This document shows positions 18,467-28,121 of a stretch of 64,000 nucleotides of DNA, piece after piece. Every line of letters starts with the position of its first letter. The first letter of the stretch is position 1. The position numbers and the translations under genes are program-made. Under the pieces are notes generated by a model that ran no database searches, was not told where the DNA came from, and was given only the letters and a program-made list of their open reading frames with translations. The DNA is taken from positions 1 to 64,000 of the forward strand of contig JAPPGC010000047.1 of NCBI GenBank assembly GCA_028875125.1, given 5' to 3'. Origin of the DNA: Bacteroidota bacterium. GTDB taxonomy: Bacteria; Bacteroidota; Rhodothermia; Rhodothermales; Bin80.

Positions 18467-21400
18467 ATGTTAGAAAGAATCATTGAGGGATCGGTAAAAA
18501 ACCACTTTCTGGTCGTCCTGCTAACCCTATTGATCGGCTCCGCTGGTGTGTATGCACTATTTCGGACGCCAGTAGATGCTATCCCAGACCTGAGCGACAT
18601 TCAGGTGATTGTTCACACAGAGTATCCAGGGCAAGCTCCGCAGGTCGTTGAAGATCAGGTTACTTATCCTCTGACGACAGCTATGCTCGCAGTCCCATTC
18701 GCAAAGGTCGTGCGTGGCTATTCATATTTCGGCTCGTCATTCGTCTACATAATATTTGAAGACGGAACAGACCCGTACTGGGCACGAAGCCGCGTATTGG
18801 AATACCTGAACTATGTAGGTGATCGGCTGCCGAGTGGCGTAACCCCTACATTGGGGCCGGACGCCACCGGCGTAGGGTGGGTATTTGAATACGTACTTAA
18901 CAGCGACAATCGTCACGATCTCCAGCAGCTACGCTCTATCCAGGACTGGTTTCTTCGGTATGAACTAATGAGTGTACCAGGCGTGGCCGAGGTAGCCTCC
19001 ATTGGGGGCTATGTGAAGCAGTACCAGGTGGAGGTTGATCCCAACAAGCTCATTGCTTACAACGTGCCGTTGTCCAAAGTTCGCACAGCTCTGCAGCGAA
19101 GTAACAGTGATGTGGGTGGTCGCCTGATTGAGATGGGCGAAACCGAGTTTATGGTACGTGGCCTAGGGTACATCCAATCTATTGAGGATGTGGAGAATAC
19201 ACCCGTCGGGGTAGACGAGAATGGCACCCCGATACTCATCCGTAACATCGCTCATGTACACCTAGGTCCCGAACTGCGGCGCGGACTAGTTGACTGGAAC
19301 GGTGAGGGCGAAACTGTCGGCGGCATTGTCGTGATGCGCTATGGAGAAAACGCGCTCACGACAATTGACGCTGTCAAGGAAAAATTGGAGGAATTAAAAC
19401 GGGGATTACCGGAAGGGATCACGATCGAGATCGCCTATGACCGCAGTAGCCTGATCAAACGAGCAATTACCAACCTCAAAGAGAAGCTGTTGGAAGAAAG
19501 CATCATCGTCGCACTCGTGATCATGCTGTTCCTGCTGCATGTCCGAAGTGCTTTTGTAGTTATCATCACGTTGCCTTTGGGCATACTCATTGCATTCTTC
19601 GTCATGGACATCCAGGACCTGAACGCAAATATTATGTCGCTCAGCGGGATCGCCATCGCCATCGGGGCCATGGTAGACGCTGCGATCGTGATGGTGGAAA
19701 ATGCCCATAAGCATCTTGAGCGTCACAAGGGCAAAAAAGATCGCTGGCGCATTGTCGTGGATGCGACTAAGGAGGTTGGCCCGGCACTGTTCTATTCGCT
19801 GCTGATCATCACGCTTTCTTTTATGCCTGTTTTCACGCTGCAGGCGCAGGAGGGGCGGCTCTTCAAGCCTTTGGCTTTTACGAAAACATATGTGATGGCT
19901 GCTTCGGCCCTTTTGTCCATCACGATTGTCCCTGTCCTGATGGGATATTTTGTTCGTGGCAAAATCCTGCCCGAAAAGAAGAATCCACTTAGCCGCTTAT
20001 TGATCGGGGCTTACCGCCCCGTGATTCAGGGTGTCCTTCGTTTCAGATGGCTGACGGTCGCAGCCGTGCTGGTGATACTCGGAGCCACGATTTACCCGCT
20101 TGGAAAACTCGGAAGTGAATTCATGCCGCCCTTGAATGAAGGAGATCTTCTCTACATGCCTACCACAGATCCCGGTATCAGCATCACCAAGGCTAAAGAA
20201 ATTCTGCAGCAGACCGACAAGATCATCAAAAGTTTTCCCGAGGTTGAACACGTCATGGGTAAGGCCGGGCGGGCCGAAACTGCGACCGATCCGGCCCCGC
20301 TATCGATGCTGGAGACCACCATTACACTAAAACCGGAGCGTGAATGGCGCGAAGGTATGACGATGGACCAGCTCATCCGTGAACTTGACGGTGCAATCAA
20401 TTTTCCCGGTTTGACAAACGCATGGACAATGCCCATCAAGACCCGCATTGACATGCTCTCAACAGGAATCAAAACCCCCGTGGGCATCAAGCTCAGGGGT
20501 CCGGACTTGACGGTACTTTCGAATCTGAGTGAACAGGTCGCTGCCGTTGTGCAGACGATTCCGGGTACGCTGAGCGCGTTTCCGGATAAAACCGTTGGAG
20601 GCAACTTTCTTGATTATAAGATCAACCGTGAAGAGGCTGCACGATACGGGCTCACTGTAGGTGACGTACAGGATGTGATCATGTCAGCCATCGGGGGGAT
20701 GAACATTACGCAGACCGTTGAGGGCCTGGAACGGTATCCGGTCAACGTTCGCTACAGTCGGGAACTGCGCGACAATTTGCCAGCGCTGAATCGAGTTCTG
20801 ATTCCGACACCCACGGGAGCCCAGATTCCCCTCAGTTATGTGGCTGATTTCAATATTGTTAAGGGGCCGCCGGCGATCAAGAGCGAGAATGCGCGCAAGA
20901 CGTCTTGGGTTTACGTTGACATTCGAGATACCGACGTGGGCACATATGTGAACAATGCCCGTACGGCCATCAATGAGCAAGTGATCTTCCCCGAGGGATA
21001 CAGCATTGTATGGAGTGGTCAATATGAGTATATCGAACGTGCCCGGCAGCGCCTTCAGGTGGTCGTTCCGATCACCCTGCTCGTCATTTTTGTGCTGCTT
21101 TACTTGAATTTTAGAAGTGTCACCGAAAGTATGATCGTGATGCTGACCTTACCGTTTTCGGTCGTTGGCGGAATCTGGTTGCTTTACGTACTGGGCTACC
21201 ATCTCAGTGTGGCAGTTGGCGTAGGTTTTATTGCCCTTGCGGGTGTCGCCGCTGAAACGGGAGTGATTATGCTGATCTACCTGAACCAAGCCTACAGGGA
21301 AAAGCTCTCACAGGGACAGATGAATTCGTTGAAGGACCTCTACGACGCGATCATTGCAGGTGCTGTTGACCGTGTGCGTTCCAAGATGATGACTGTCATC

Positions 21401-21601
21401 ACCATTATGGCCGGGCTGTTACCGATTCTATGGGGCACTGGCACAGGTTCGGAAGTGATGAAGCGTATCGTGGCCCCAATGGTGGGAGGAATGATTTCTT
21501 CGACAATATTGACACTCATCGTTATCCCGGTAATCTACTACCTGTGGAAAAGTCACTCAATAAGGCGGCAGACAAAGATGGATTCATTGATGAGAGCCTG
21601 A
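18467..21601 (+). CDS. cusA: Heavy-metal RND efflux pump (CusA/CzcA family)
   Basis: 1044 aa; FRTPVDAIPDLSDIQVIVHTEYPGQAPQVVEDQVTYPL; GSEFMPPLNEGDLLYMPTT. Confidence 0.95.
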   Translation: MLERIIEGSVKNHFLVVLLTLLIGSAGVYALFRTPVDAIPDLSDIQVIVHTEYPGQAPQVVEDQVTYPLTTAMLAVPFAKVVRGYSYFGSSFVYIIFEDGTDPYWARSRVLEYLNYVGDRLPSGVTPTLGPDATGVGWVFEYVLNSDNRHDLQQLRSIQDWFLRYELMSVPGVAEVASIGGYVKQYQVEVDPNKLIAYNVPLSKVRTALQRSNSDVGGRLIEMGETEFMVRGLGYIQSIEDVENTPVGVDENGTPILIRNIAHVHLGPELRRGLVDWNGEGETVGGIVVMRYGENALTTIDAVKEKLEELKRGLPEGITIEIAYDRSSLIKRAITNLKEKLLEESIIVALVIMLFLLHVRSAFVVIITLPLGILIAFFVMDIQDLNANIMSLSGIAIAIGAMVDAAIVMVENAHKHLERHKGKKDRWRIVVDATKEVGPALFYSLLIITLSFMPVFTLQAQEGRLFKPLAFTKTYVMAASALLSITIVPVLMGYFVRGKILPEKKNPLSRLLIGAYRPVIQGVLRFRWLTVAAVLVILGATIYPLGKLGSEFMPPLNEGDLLYMPTTDPGISITKAKEILQQTDKIIKSFPEVEHVMGKAGRAETATDPAPLSMLETTITLKPEREWREGMTMDQLIRELDGAINFPGLTNAWTMPIKTRIDMLSTGIKTPVGIKLRGPDLTVLSNLSEQVAAVVQTIPGTLSAFPDKTVGGNFLDYKINREEAARYGLTVGDVQDVIMSAIGGMNITQTVEGLERYPVNVRYSRELRDNLPALNRVLIPTPTGAQIPLSYVADFNIVKGPPAIKSENARKTSWVYVDIRDTDVGTYVNNARTAINEQVIFPEGYSIVWSGQYEYIERARQRLQVVVPITLLVIFVLLYLNFRSVTESMIVMLTLPFSVVGGIWLLYVLGYHLSVAVGVGFIALAGVAAETGVIMLIYLNQAYREKLSQGQMNSLKDLYDAIIAGAVDRVRSKMMTVITIMAGLLPILWGTGTGSEVMKRIVAPMVGGMISSTILTLIVIPVIYYLWKSHSIRRQTKMDSLMRA

Positions 21602-21791
21602 GGGATTGCTTACATATCCTGTCGTCAATAGACATGATGGCTCTCTTGAAAATATTGGTGGAAGCTCGCCGCCCCCACTCATTGTCTGCAAGACAAATGC
21701 GCATCAGGTCTGGTGCGTGAGAAAATGCCGGAGTTAAACTGATCAACCGTAGATTAAGGCAACGAAAATTCTTCAAAGACGGCATTAAGAC

Positions 21792-22550
21792 ATGGCCAAC
21801 GTAAGAGCAAGTCTTATTCTTGGGCTCCTTACTGTCTTGTTGTCGCAAGGGTGTGTACCATCCATGAAAACCAATAACGCAAGAGATTCGACTACAGAAT
21901 CTTCCCGTGACCGGGTTCTTAGGGCATTGGATGGCCTCAGTGTTGCACCGGAACTGCAACGATGTGGTTATGATCGCGCCGATTATCCGTTTTCCTCCTC
22001 TCTCGAACACACATTGATTCTGAGGTATGGTGGTATATATGATCCTTATGAGTTGCGTTGGTACGACTCTAGAGACTCTGTAGACATAGAACACATCGTA
22101 GGAATACGGGAAGCTCATGCCAGCGGGTTGTGCAGTGATACCATAGGCTTGTATGTTCCCGCGCGATTTGTCAACGACACACTCAATCTGGTTTTTGTAA
22201 ACAGGTCAATCAATCGAAGCAAGGGAGGGAAGGATGCTGGCGAATGGTGGCCTCCTCACAATCAGTGCTGGTTTGCACGGCAGATCGTAGAGGTGCGTAA
22301 TGCCTATCAACTCTCGGTTGACCCCAGAGAGAAGGATTCCCTCGCAGAAAAGATCAATGCTTGTGATTCATTTGAAATGGAGATTACATCTACGCCCTAT
22401 CCAAGTTTTTTGACGGACAGTACAGCGGGATGTGGACCTTTTGCAAACTGTACAGAACTTCGCAAAGCCTATCCAAACGGTGTATCGCATCATCACTGTG
22501 CGTACGAGACAAGACTGGACGCAAACCTGGATGGCTGGAGTTGCAGTTAA
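21792..22550 (+). CDS. Exported HNH-like (DUF1524-type) protein with C-terminal Excalibur-like domain
   Basis: Lipoprotein-like leader (LLSQGC); VDIEHIVGIREAHASGL...LVFVNRSINRSKGGKD..W; C-term FANCTELRKAYPNGVSHHHCAYETRLDANLDGWSCS. Confidence 0.7.
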   Translation: MANVRASLILGLLTVLLSQGCVPSMKTNNARDSTTESSRDRVLRALDGLSVAPELQRCGYDRADYPFSSSLEHTLILRYGGIYDPYELRWYDSRDSVDIEHIVGIREAHASGLCSDTIGLYVPARFVNDTLNLVFVNRSINRSKGGKDAGEWWPPHNQCWFARQIVEVRNAYQLSVDPREKDSLAEKINACDSFEMEITSTPYPSFLTDSTAGCGPFANCTELRKAYPNGVSHHHCAYETRLDANLDGWSCS

Positions 22551-22579
22551 CGCGCGTTGCAATCTAAGAGACGACACAT

Positions 22580-23998
22580 ATGCAGGAATCTGTACATCTA
22601 GCTTTTGACTTGGGCGCGTCTAGTGGTCGCGCGGTCCTGGGAAGGTTTGACGGGAGTCGTATGGAAATGCAGGAAGTGCATCGTTGGGCCACACCAATCG
22701 AAGCTGAGGAAGAGCGGCTCTATTGGGATCTGGATACGGTGTGGAGCTCTATGCAGGAGGGATTGGCGATGGCTCTTGAGGAGGCTCCCGATCTGTGTAG
22801 CCTGAGTGTTGACTCGTGGGGTGTTGATTACGTACCCATGGACAGTACAATGCAGCCTCTGCGGCGTGCACACGCCTACAGAGATCTCAGGTCAGCTTTG
22901 GGGGAAGCGCTTGCCTGGCAACGGATTGCACGCAGGGATTTGTACAGCATGACAGGTGTAGCTTCACATCCCATCAACACGCTGTTTCAAGTTCTGGCGG
23001 ATGAGCAGATGACCCCTCAGAGCTATGCCGCTACGTGTTGTAGGCTGCTTGTTGCCGACTACATGAACTGGCGGTTTTGTGATCGCCCTGTAGCAGAGGC
23101 GTCACTGGCAAGCACGACGCAACTGCTGAGTGCAAACTCGCGTTCATGGTCTGTTGAGGCGATGCAGGCTTTGCAGATTGATCCAGTTACGTGGCCGCGG
23201 GTCGTACCATCGGGCACGGTACTCGGTCCTGTGCCAGATAATCCCAACGTGGCTGTTATTGCAAGCTGTTCGCACGATACGGCTTGTGCAGTTGCGGCGA
23301 TTCCAGCGGATGAGGGTTCGTCCTGGGCTTTTCTCAGTAGTGGAACCTGGTCTCTTCTAGGTGCAGAAATCTCCACACCAATCTGCACTCCCGCTGCAAT
23401 GGAGGCAGGGTTTACGAATGAGGTAGGGTATGGGGGGACTATTCGATTCCTGAAAAACCTGACTGGACTTTGGGTGCTACAGGAATGTGAGCGAGTCTGG
23501 CGGGAGGCGGGAATTAGCTTCGACTATACTGGACTGCTTGATGAGGCAAGCAGGGCAGAGCCTCCCGCGTTCACCATTGACTTCAATGACCCGAAGTTCG
23601 CAACGCCAGGAAATATGCCCCAGCGCATTGCTGCTTGGTGCAGAGAGCACGGGGAGCCCGTAGTAAGCGAACGTGGGGATATTGTACGGCTCGTACTGGA
23701 AAGTCTGGCCGAAGCATCTCGTGCCACGCTTAAGTCACTCTCAACTTTGCTGGGGAAGCGATTCAATGTACTACATGTCGTCGGTGGGGGGAGTCGCAAC
23801 AGATTGCTCAATCAACGGACGGCAGACCGCTGCGGCATACCAGTCATTGCGGGTCCTTCCGAGGCGACGGCACTCGGAAACCTGCTCATTCAGGCCAGCG
23901 CCATGAATCGTTTGCCAGCAGACAGCTCAATTCGTGAAGTGTCTGCGACCAGTGTGCAGACGGAAACGTTTCAGCCTAATCAATCCGGCGCACCTTGA
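22580..23998 (+). CDS. rhaB: Rhamnulokinase
   Basis: FGGY kinase; LAFDLGASSGRAVLGRFDG, SVDSWGVDY, GVASHPINTLFQVLAD, VVGGGSRNRLLNQRTADR. Confidence 0.92.
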   Translation: MQESVHLAFDLGASSGRAVLGRFDGSRMEMQEVHRWATPIEAEEERLYWDLDTVWSSMQEGLAMALEEAPDLCSLSVDSWGVDYVPMDSTMQPLRRAHAYRDLRSALGEALAWQRIARRDLYSMTGVASHPINTLFQVLADEQMTPQSYAATCCRLLVADYMNWRFCDRPVAEASLASTTQLLSANSRSWSVEAMQALQIDPVTWPRVVPSGTVLGPVPDNPNVAVIASCSHDTACAVAAIPADEGSSWAFLSSGTWSLLGAEISTPICTPAAMEAGFTNEVGYGGTIRFLKNLTGLWVLQECERVWREAGISFDYTGLLDEASRAEPPAFTIDFNDPKFATPGNMPQRIAAWCREHGEPVVSERGDIVRLVLESLAEASRATLKSLSTLLGKRFNVLHVVGGGSRNRLLNQRTADRCGIPVIAGPSEATALGNLLIQASAMNRLPADSSIREVSATSVQTETFQPNQSGAP

Positions 23999-25376
23999 TA
24001 CTGCGAAAATGTACCTCGTCGCCATGATCCTGCAGTAGAATATGGCCTTGAGGCCAGTGTCCAAACCCTTCCCACACAACGTACTTGCTGCGGGCCACCA
24101 GTGCGTCAAAGACGGGAGTGCCGCGCTCATATTCTAGGACCTTGCGATCGTTGAGCCAATGCTCAACATGTGCCCCCGAGAACTCAGATTGTTCCATGCG
24201 GCTGCCCAAGACACGCTCGTCCAACCGCTTGCCCGTTACGACGATACGGACACGATTCCATTGACCTGGTTCTCGAACAGTTTTCCCGTTGTCTGCCGGG
24301 ATAAGGTCATAGAGCGATCCTAATGTTCGGTTGCCGGCTGCGCCTTGAGTTGCATCGGGATGACGGTCATCATCCAACAATTGGTATTCCAGCCCAATGG
24401 CCGAAGCGTCGCTGCCATAGGACTCCGTTATGAAGTATTTAATCCCACTGTTAGCTCCCTCCGTGAGTTTGAAGTCCAGGCTGAATTCGAAGGTCGAATA
24501 TTCATCAACGGTAACGATATCACCACCGTAAGCCGCCTCAGCTCCTCCAGAGGATTCAACCATAAGTACTCCGTCCTCAACGCGCCATCCTTTTTCGGGG
24601 AAAGACTCCTTGCCTGCCCCACGCCAGCCCTGGATGGTTTTCCCATCAAAGAGCAAGGAGAATCCTTGAGCGATTTCCTGCTGGCTGAGCGAGTTGGGAA
24701 CGAGATTAATGACATACTGGCTGGTCCACTCACGCGGGGTTACATTTTCCTCCCAGACTCGAATATTACGCCAGCGAACGTTACGGTTAGCCAGATCTTC
24801 CCCAGGTACGCTATGTACCTGGAGTGCAATGAAGCCGGAGGCAGTCATGTCATCGTAAAGGGCAGCACAGGCTACATCGTTAACCCAAGTGCGGATTGAT
24901 GGTCCGATCGCTTCTATGTAGTAATGATTCCAGCCGTTGGGATTAAAGGCCACGCGGCAATCTTCATTAGCAGACAGGGGATACAACCAGCCTCGGCGGG
25001 CCTCGTCGTAGATTCCTCCACTCCAGGCGCGAGCGCTGGGATCTATCTCAACCTGATATCCGTGCACCCTGCCATTCAAGTAATCCGGTTTAGATTCACT
25101 CCGAATCTGAATACCGGAATTTATTGCGGGGTCTACCCGTACCTCGAGATTGAGGGCAAAATCGCCGTAGGGTCGTTTTGTGGCTAAAAACGTATTTGGG
25201 GTATTAGCAACCGTAGTACCGATAACCTCGCCGTTAGAGGCCGTATAGGTTGCTTCTCCTCCCAGTCGCTCCCATTCGGAGAGGTCGTCCCCTTCAACGA
25301 GAAACTTCCATTCCTGACCAAAGCTGGTGGCTGTAAGTCCGAACGTAAGGAGTGTGAGCAAAATTGCACGCAGCAT
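23976..25376 (-). CDS. Two-domain DUF1080 (3-keto-disaccharide hydrolase-like) exported protein
   Basis: Signal peptide; two DUF1080-like halves (FGQEWKFLVEGDDLSEWERLG... and FSLLFDGKTIQGWRGAGKESFPEKGWRVEDGVLMVE). Confidence 0.85.
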   Translation of the reverse strand: MLRAILLTLLTFGLTATSFGQEWKFLVEGDDLSEWERLGGEATYTASNGEVIGTTVANTPNTFLATKRPYGDFALNLEVRVDPAINSGIQIRSESKPDYLNGRVHGYQVEIDPSARAWSGGIYDEARRGWLYPLSANEDCRVAFNPNGWNHYYIEAIGPSIRTWVNDVACAALYDDMTASGFIALQVHSVPGEDLANRNVRWRNIRVWEENVTPREWTSQYVINLVPNSLSQQEIAQGFSLLFDGKTIQGWRGAGKESFPEKGWRVEDGVLMVESSGGAEAAYGGDIVTVDEYSTFEFSLDFKLTEGANSGIKYFITESYGSDASAIGLEYQLLDDDRHPDATQGAAGNRTLGSLYDLIPADNGKTVREPGQWNRVRIVVTGKRLDERVLGSRMEQSEFSGAHVEHWLNDRKVLEYERGTPVFDALVARSKYVVWEGFGHWPQGHILLQDHGDEVHFRSIKVRRID

Positions 25377-25475
25377 AGTAATAAGGCGCTTGGTTGAGTT
25401 GAGGAGTATAAGATAATCAATGCGCCGTCGCGGGCGTCTATGTTATCTTTAACAGCATCATAGGCAGATTAATTC

Positions 25476-26330
25476 ATGGTTACACGAAGAGCATTTCTTG
25501 CGCAGTCCGGGGGAGGTGTCCTTTTGGCAGGCTTGCATAAAAGAATTCCCACAATCCAGGATGTCATCAATCTGATCATGGAGGAGATTCCTGGTGCCCC
25601 GTGGGAACCAACGGTTGACACGGTTAAATCGGGAGACGTAACGCAGCCGGTACGGGCTGTGCTCACGACCTTTTTGGCTACACAACGAACCATTGATTAT
25701 GCTGCGCGTCACGGCGTGAATCTCATTATCACGCATGAACCTACCTACTATAATCATTTGGATGAAACCTCGTGGCTCGAAAACAATCCGGTTTACCAGA
25801 AGAAGCGAAAGACGCTGGAAGACAACGGAATTGTGGTGTGGCGTTTTCACGACTACTGGCATGCTCACGACCCGGATGGCATAGCGACGGGGGTTCTTAA
25901 GCGCCTTGGTTGGGAAGCGTACGCGCAACCGGATCAACCCCAGATATGCCGGATCCCTCCTGTACCTCTTGGCGAGCTTTCCAGGTTCATGAAAGATCGT
26001 TTTGGAGCGGAGCGGATCCGTGTTATGGGAAGTGCGGGTATGCCGTGTAGCCGAATAGGCCTTTTGGTTGGTGCGGTAGGCGGGCAGAGCCAAATTGAGA
26101 TGCTGTCTGACGTCGATGTTCTTGTCGTAGGTGAAGTGCGAGAATGGGAAACGACCGAGTATGTTCGTGATGCGAACTGGCAGGGCGACAGACAAGTAGG
26201 CTTGATTGTAATCGGGCACGCACTCAGTGAAGAACCTGGTATGGAGTGGCTTGCTGAATGGTTGAAGCCCAGGCTACCTGGTATCATTGTAGTCCACCAG
26301 GAAAGCGGGGATCCATTCTATTTTGTGTAG
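25476..26330 (+). CDS. Nif3-like dinuclear metal centre protein with Tat-like leader
   Basis: MVTRRAFLAQSGGGVLLAGL; NLIITHEPTYYNH, MPCSRIGLLVGAVGGQSQIEM, VLVVGEVREWETTEYVRDA. Confidence 0.8.
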   Translation: MVTRRAFLAQSGGGVLLAGLHKRIPTIQDVINLIMEEIPGAPWEPTVDTVKSGDVTQPVRAVLTTFLATQRTIDYAARHGVNLIITHEPTYYNHLDETSWLENNPVYQKKRKTLEDNGIVVWRFHDYWHAHDPDGIATGVLKRLGWEAYAQPDQPQICRIPPVPLGELSRFMKDRFGAERIRVMGSAGMPCSRIGLLVGAVGGQSQIEMLSDVDVLVVGEVREWETTEYVRDANWQGDRQVGLIVIGHALSEEPGMEWLAEWLKPRLPGIIVVHQESGDPFYFV

Positions 26331-26612
26331 TAGAGGGGATCCACTTGGAACGTGCTTTTCAAACGGGAAAGGTTCCAATAACAGGGGAGGCTATTGACTT
26401 CTTCCTAACAAGCTTCATGTTCGTAGGTCTCCGGTCAAGTCGCTTCTGAAAATGTTTTGCAAGAGGCGTGTTTTGATATTTGATCCCAATAGTTATTCAA
26501 TGTGATCATAGGGAATCCGTGGCAGGGAAATGGAAGCAAGACAACCTCCGTGATTATGTTTTCTCGTCGCTCAGGTTTACCTTTCAGTTATGGTCATCTT
26601 TTAAAATTTCTG

Positions 26613-28121
26613 ATGAGTTACTACAGACCGCATAGACTTAGTTGGTTCGTGTTAGTTGCGATTATTTTTCCGATGTCCTGTTCAACATCCGATCCGCTGG
26701 GGATTTTTGAAGGAACTACCAATGTGGGTGACGCCCCGCTGGGGGGAGGTATGTTGTTTGAGCGGTTTACGAATACGTACATTATTACCGGTAGTGGAGC
26801 GGATATCTATGGAGCCAGCGACGAGTTTTTCTTCGTCTGGAAGGAGGTCGCCGGTGATTTGGTGTTACAAGCAGATGTTGAATTTGAAGATACCACGGGC
26901 CATCAGTATCGCAAGGCGGGGTGGATGGTTCGAGAGAGTCTCGATGCAGATGCTGCTTATGTGGATGCCCTGATACATGCCGATGGGCTTATTGCACTGC
27001 AATGGCGCTCAGAAACAGGAGGTCTGACCCGCGAGGTGACGACCGCCGTTCGCGCCCCTGCTTCAATTCGACTTGAACGTACAGAAAACCTGTTCACACT
27101 CTATCTGGACAGACCAGGGGAACGAACAACGGTTGTGGGAAACATTACGGTGGAGCTGCCTGATTCGGCCTATGCAGGTCTCGTTGTTTGTGCTCATGAT
27201 GCCGAAGTTCGGGAGACGGCAATTTTCACCAATGTTCATTTGAAGGAAGAGATTGTGACAGAGGAGCGGGTAGTAGAGAGCACCCTCGAGATCATTGACA
27301 GCCAGACTGGTGAACGCCAGGTTATCCGTCAGGCTCAGGAGCATTTCGAAGCTCCCAACTGGTCACCGGATTCGCTGACACTGCTCTATAACAGTGGTGG
27401 ACGCCTGTATTATATGCCTTCTATCGGGGGTGAAGCCGTAATGCTTGACACGCAGTTTGCTGATCGATGCAACAACGACCATGGGTACTCCCCTGATGGT
27501 ACAGAGCTCGCTATCAGCCACAACACGGAAGACAAAGGATCATTGATCTATATCATGCCCGCTACGGGCGGAGAACCTCGATTGGTGACTGAACTTGGTC
27601 CCTCCTACTGGCATGGCTGGTCACCGGATGGGCAGAAGCTGGTTTACTGCGCCCGTCGTGGTGATAATTTTGACGTTTATGCGATTGGACGGGACGGGGG
27701 AGAGGAGGTCAGGTTGACGGATGCAGAGGGCCTTGATGATGGGCCGGAATATTCACCGGATGGTCAGACGATCTATTTTAACTCTGTGCGTACGGGGCAA
27801 ATGAAAATCTGGCGAATGGATGCGGACGGCGGTAATCAGACCCAGGCTACGCAACATGATGAATTTGGGGACTGGTTTCCACACCCGTCTCCTGACGGTC
27901 GCTGGATTGTATTTCTGTCTTACGATAAATCCGTAGAGGGGCACCCTCCGAACAGGGACGTGAAATTACGGATCATGCCCGCAGATGAAACCGAAGATCC
28001 AAGAATAATCGCCCATTTGTTCGGAGGACAGGGTACGATAAATGTACCATCCTGGAGCCCGGATAGCCGTCATTTTGCTTTTGTCAGCTATCGTCTGGTG
28101 GAGCAGAATAGTCAGGATTAG
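26613..28121 (+). CDS. Exported PD40/TolB-like beta-propeller lipoprotein with N-terminal concanavalin-like domain
   Basis: FPMSC lipobox; repeated WSPDG/YSPDG blades (NWSPDSLTLLYNS, GWSPDGQKLVYC, EYSPDGQTIYFNS, HPSPDGRWIVFLS, SWSPDSRHFAFVS). Confidence 0.85.
   Translation: MSYYRPHRLSWFVLVAIIFPMSCSTSDPLGIFEGTTNVGDAPLGGGMLFERFTNTYIITGSGADIYGASDEFFFVWKEVAGDLVLQADVEFEDTTGHQYRKAGWMVRESLDADAAYVDALIHADGLIALQWRSETGGLTREVTTAVRAPASIRLERTENLFTLYLDRPGERTTVVGNITVELPDSAYAGLVVCAHDAEVRETAIFTNVHLKEEIVTEERVVESTLEIIDSQTGERQVIRQAQEHFEAPNWSPDSLTLLYNSGGRLYYMPSIGGEAVMLDTQFADRCNNDHGYSPDGTELAISHNTEDKGSLIYIMPATGGEPRLVTELGPSYWHGWSPDGQKLVYCARRGDNFDVYAIGRDGGEEVRLTDAEGLDDGPEYSPDGQTIYFNSVRTGQMKIWRMDADGGNQTQATQHDEFGDWFPHPSPDGRWIVFLSYDKSVEGHPPNRDVKLRIMPADETEDPRIIAHLFGGQGTINVPSWSPDSRHFAFVSYRLVEQNSQD

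Noticed and set aside
25458-26219. 253-aa minus-strand ORF antisense to the Nif3-like gene
   Set aside because: Antisense to a recognisable protein family; no motifs, many rare-composition stretches.
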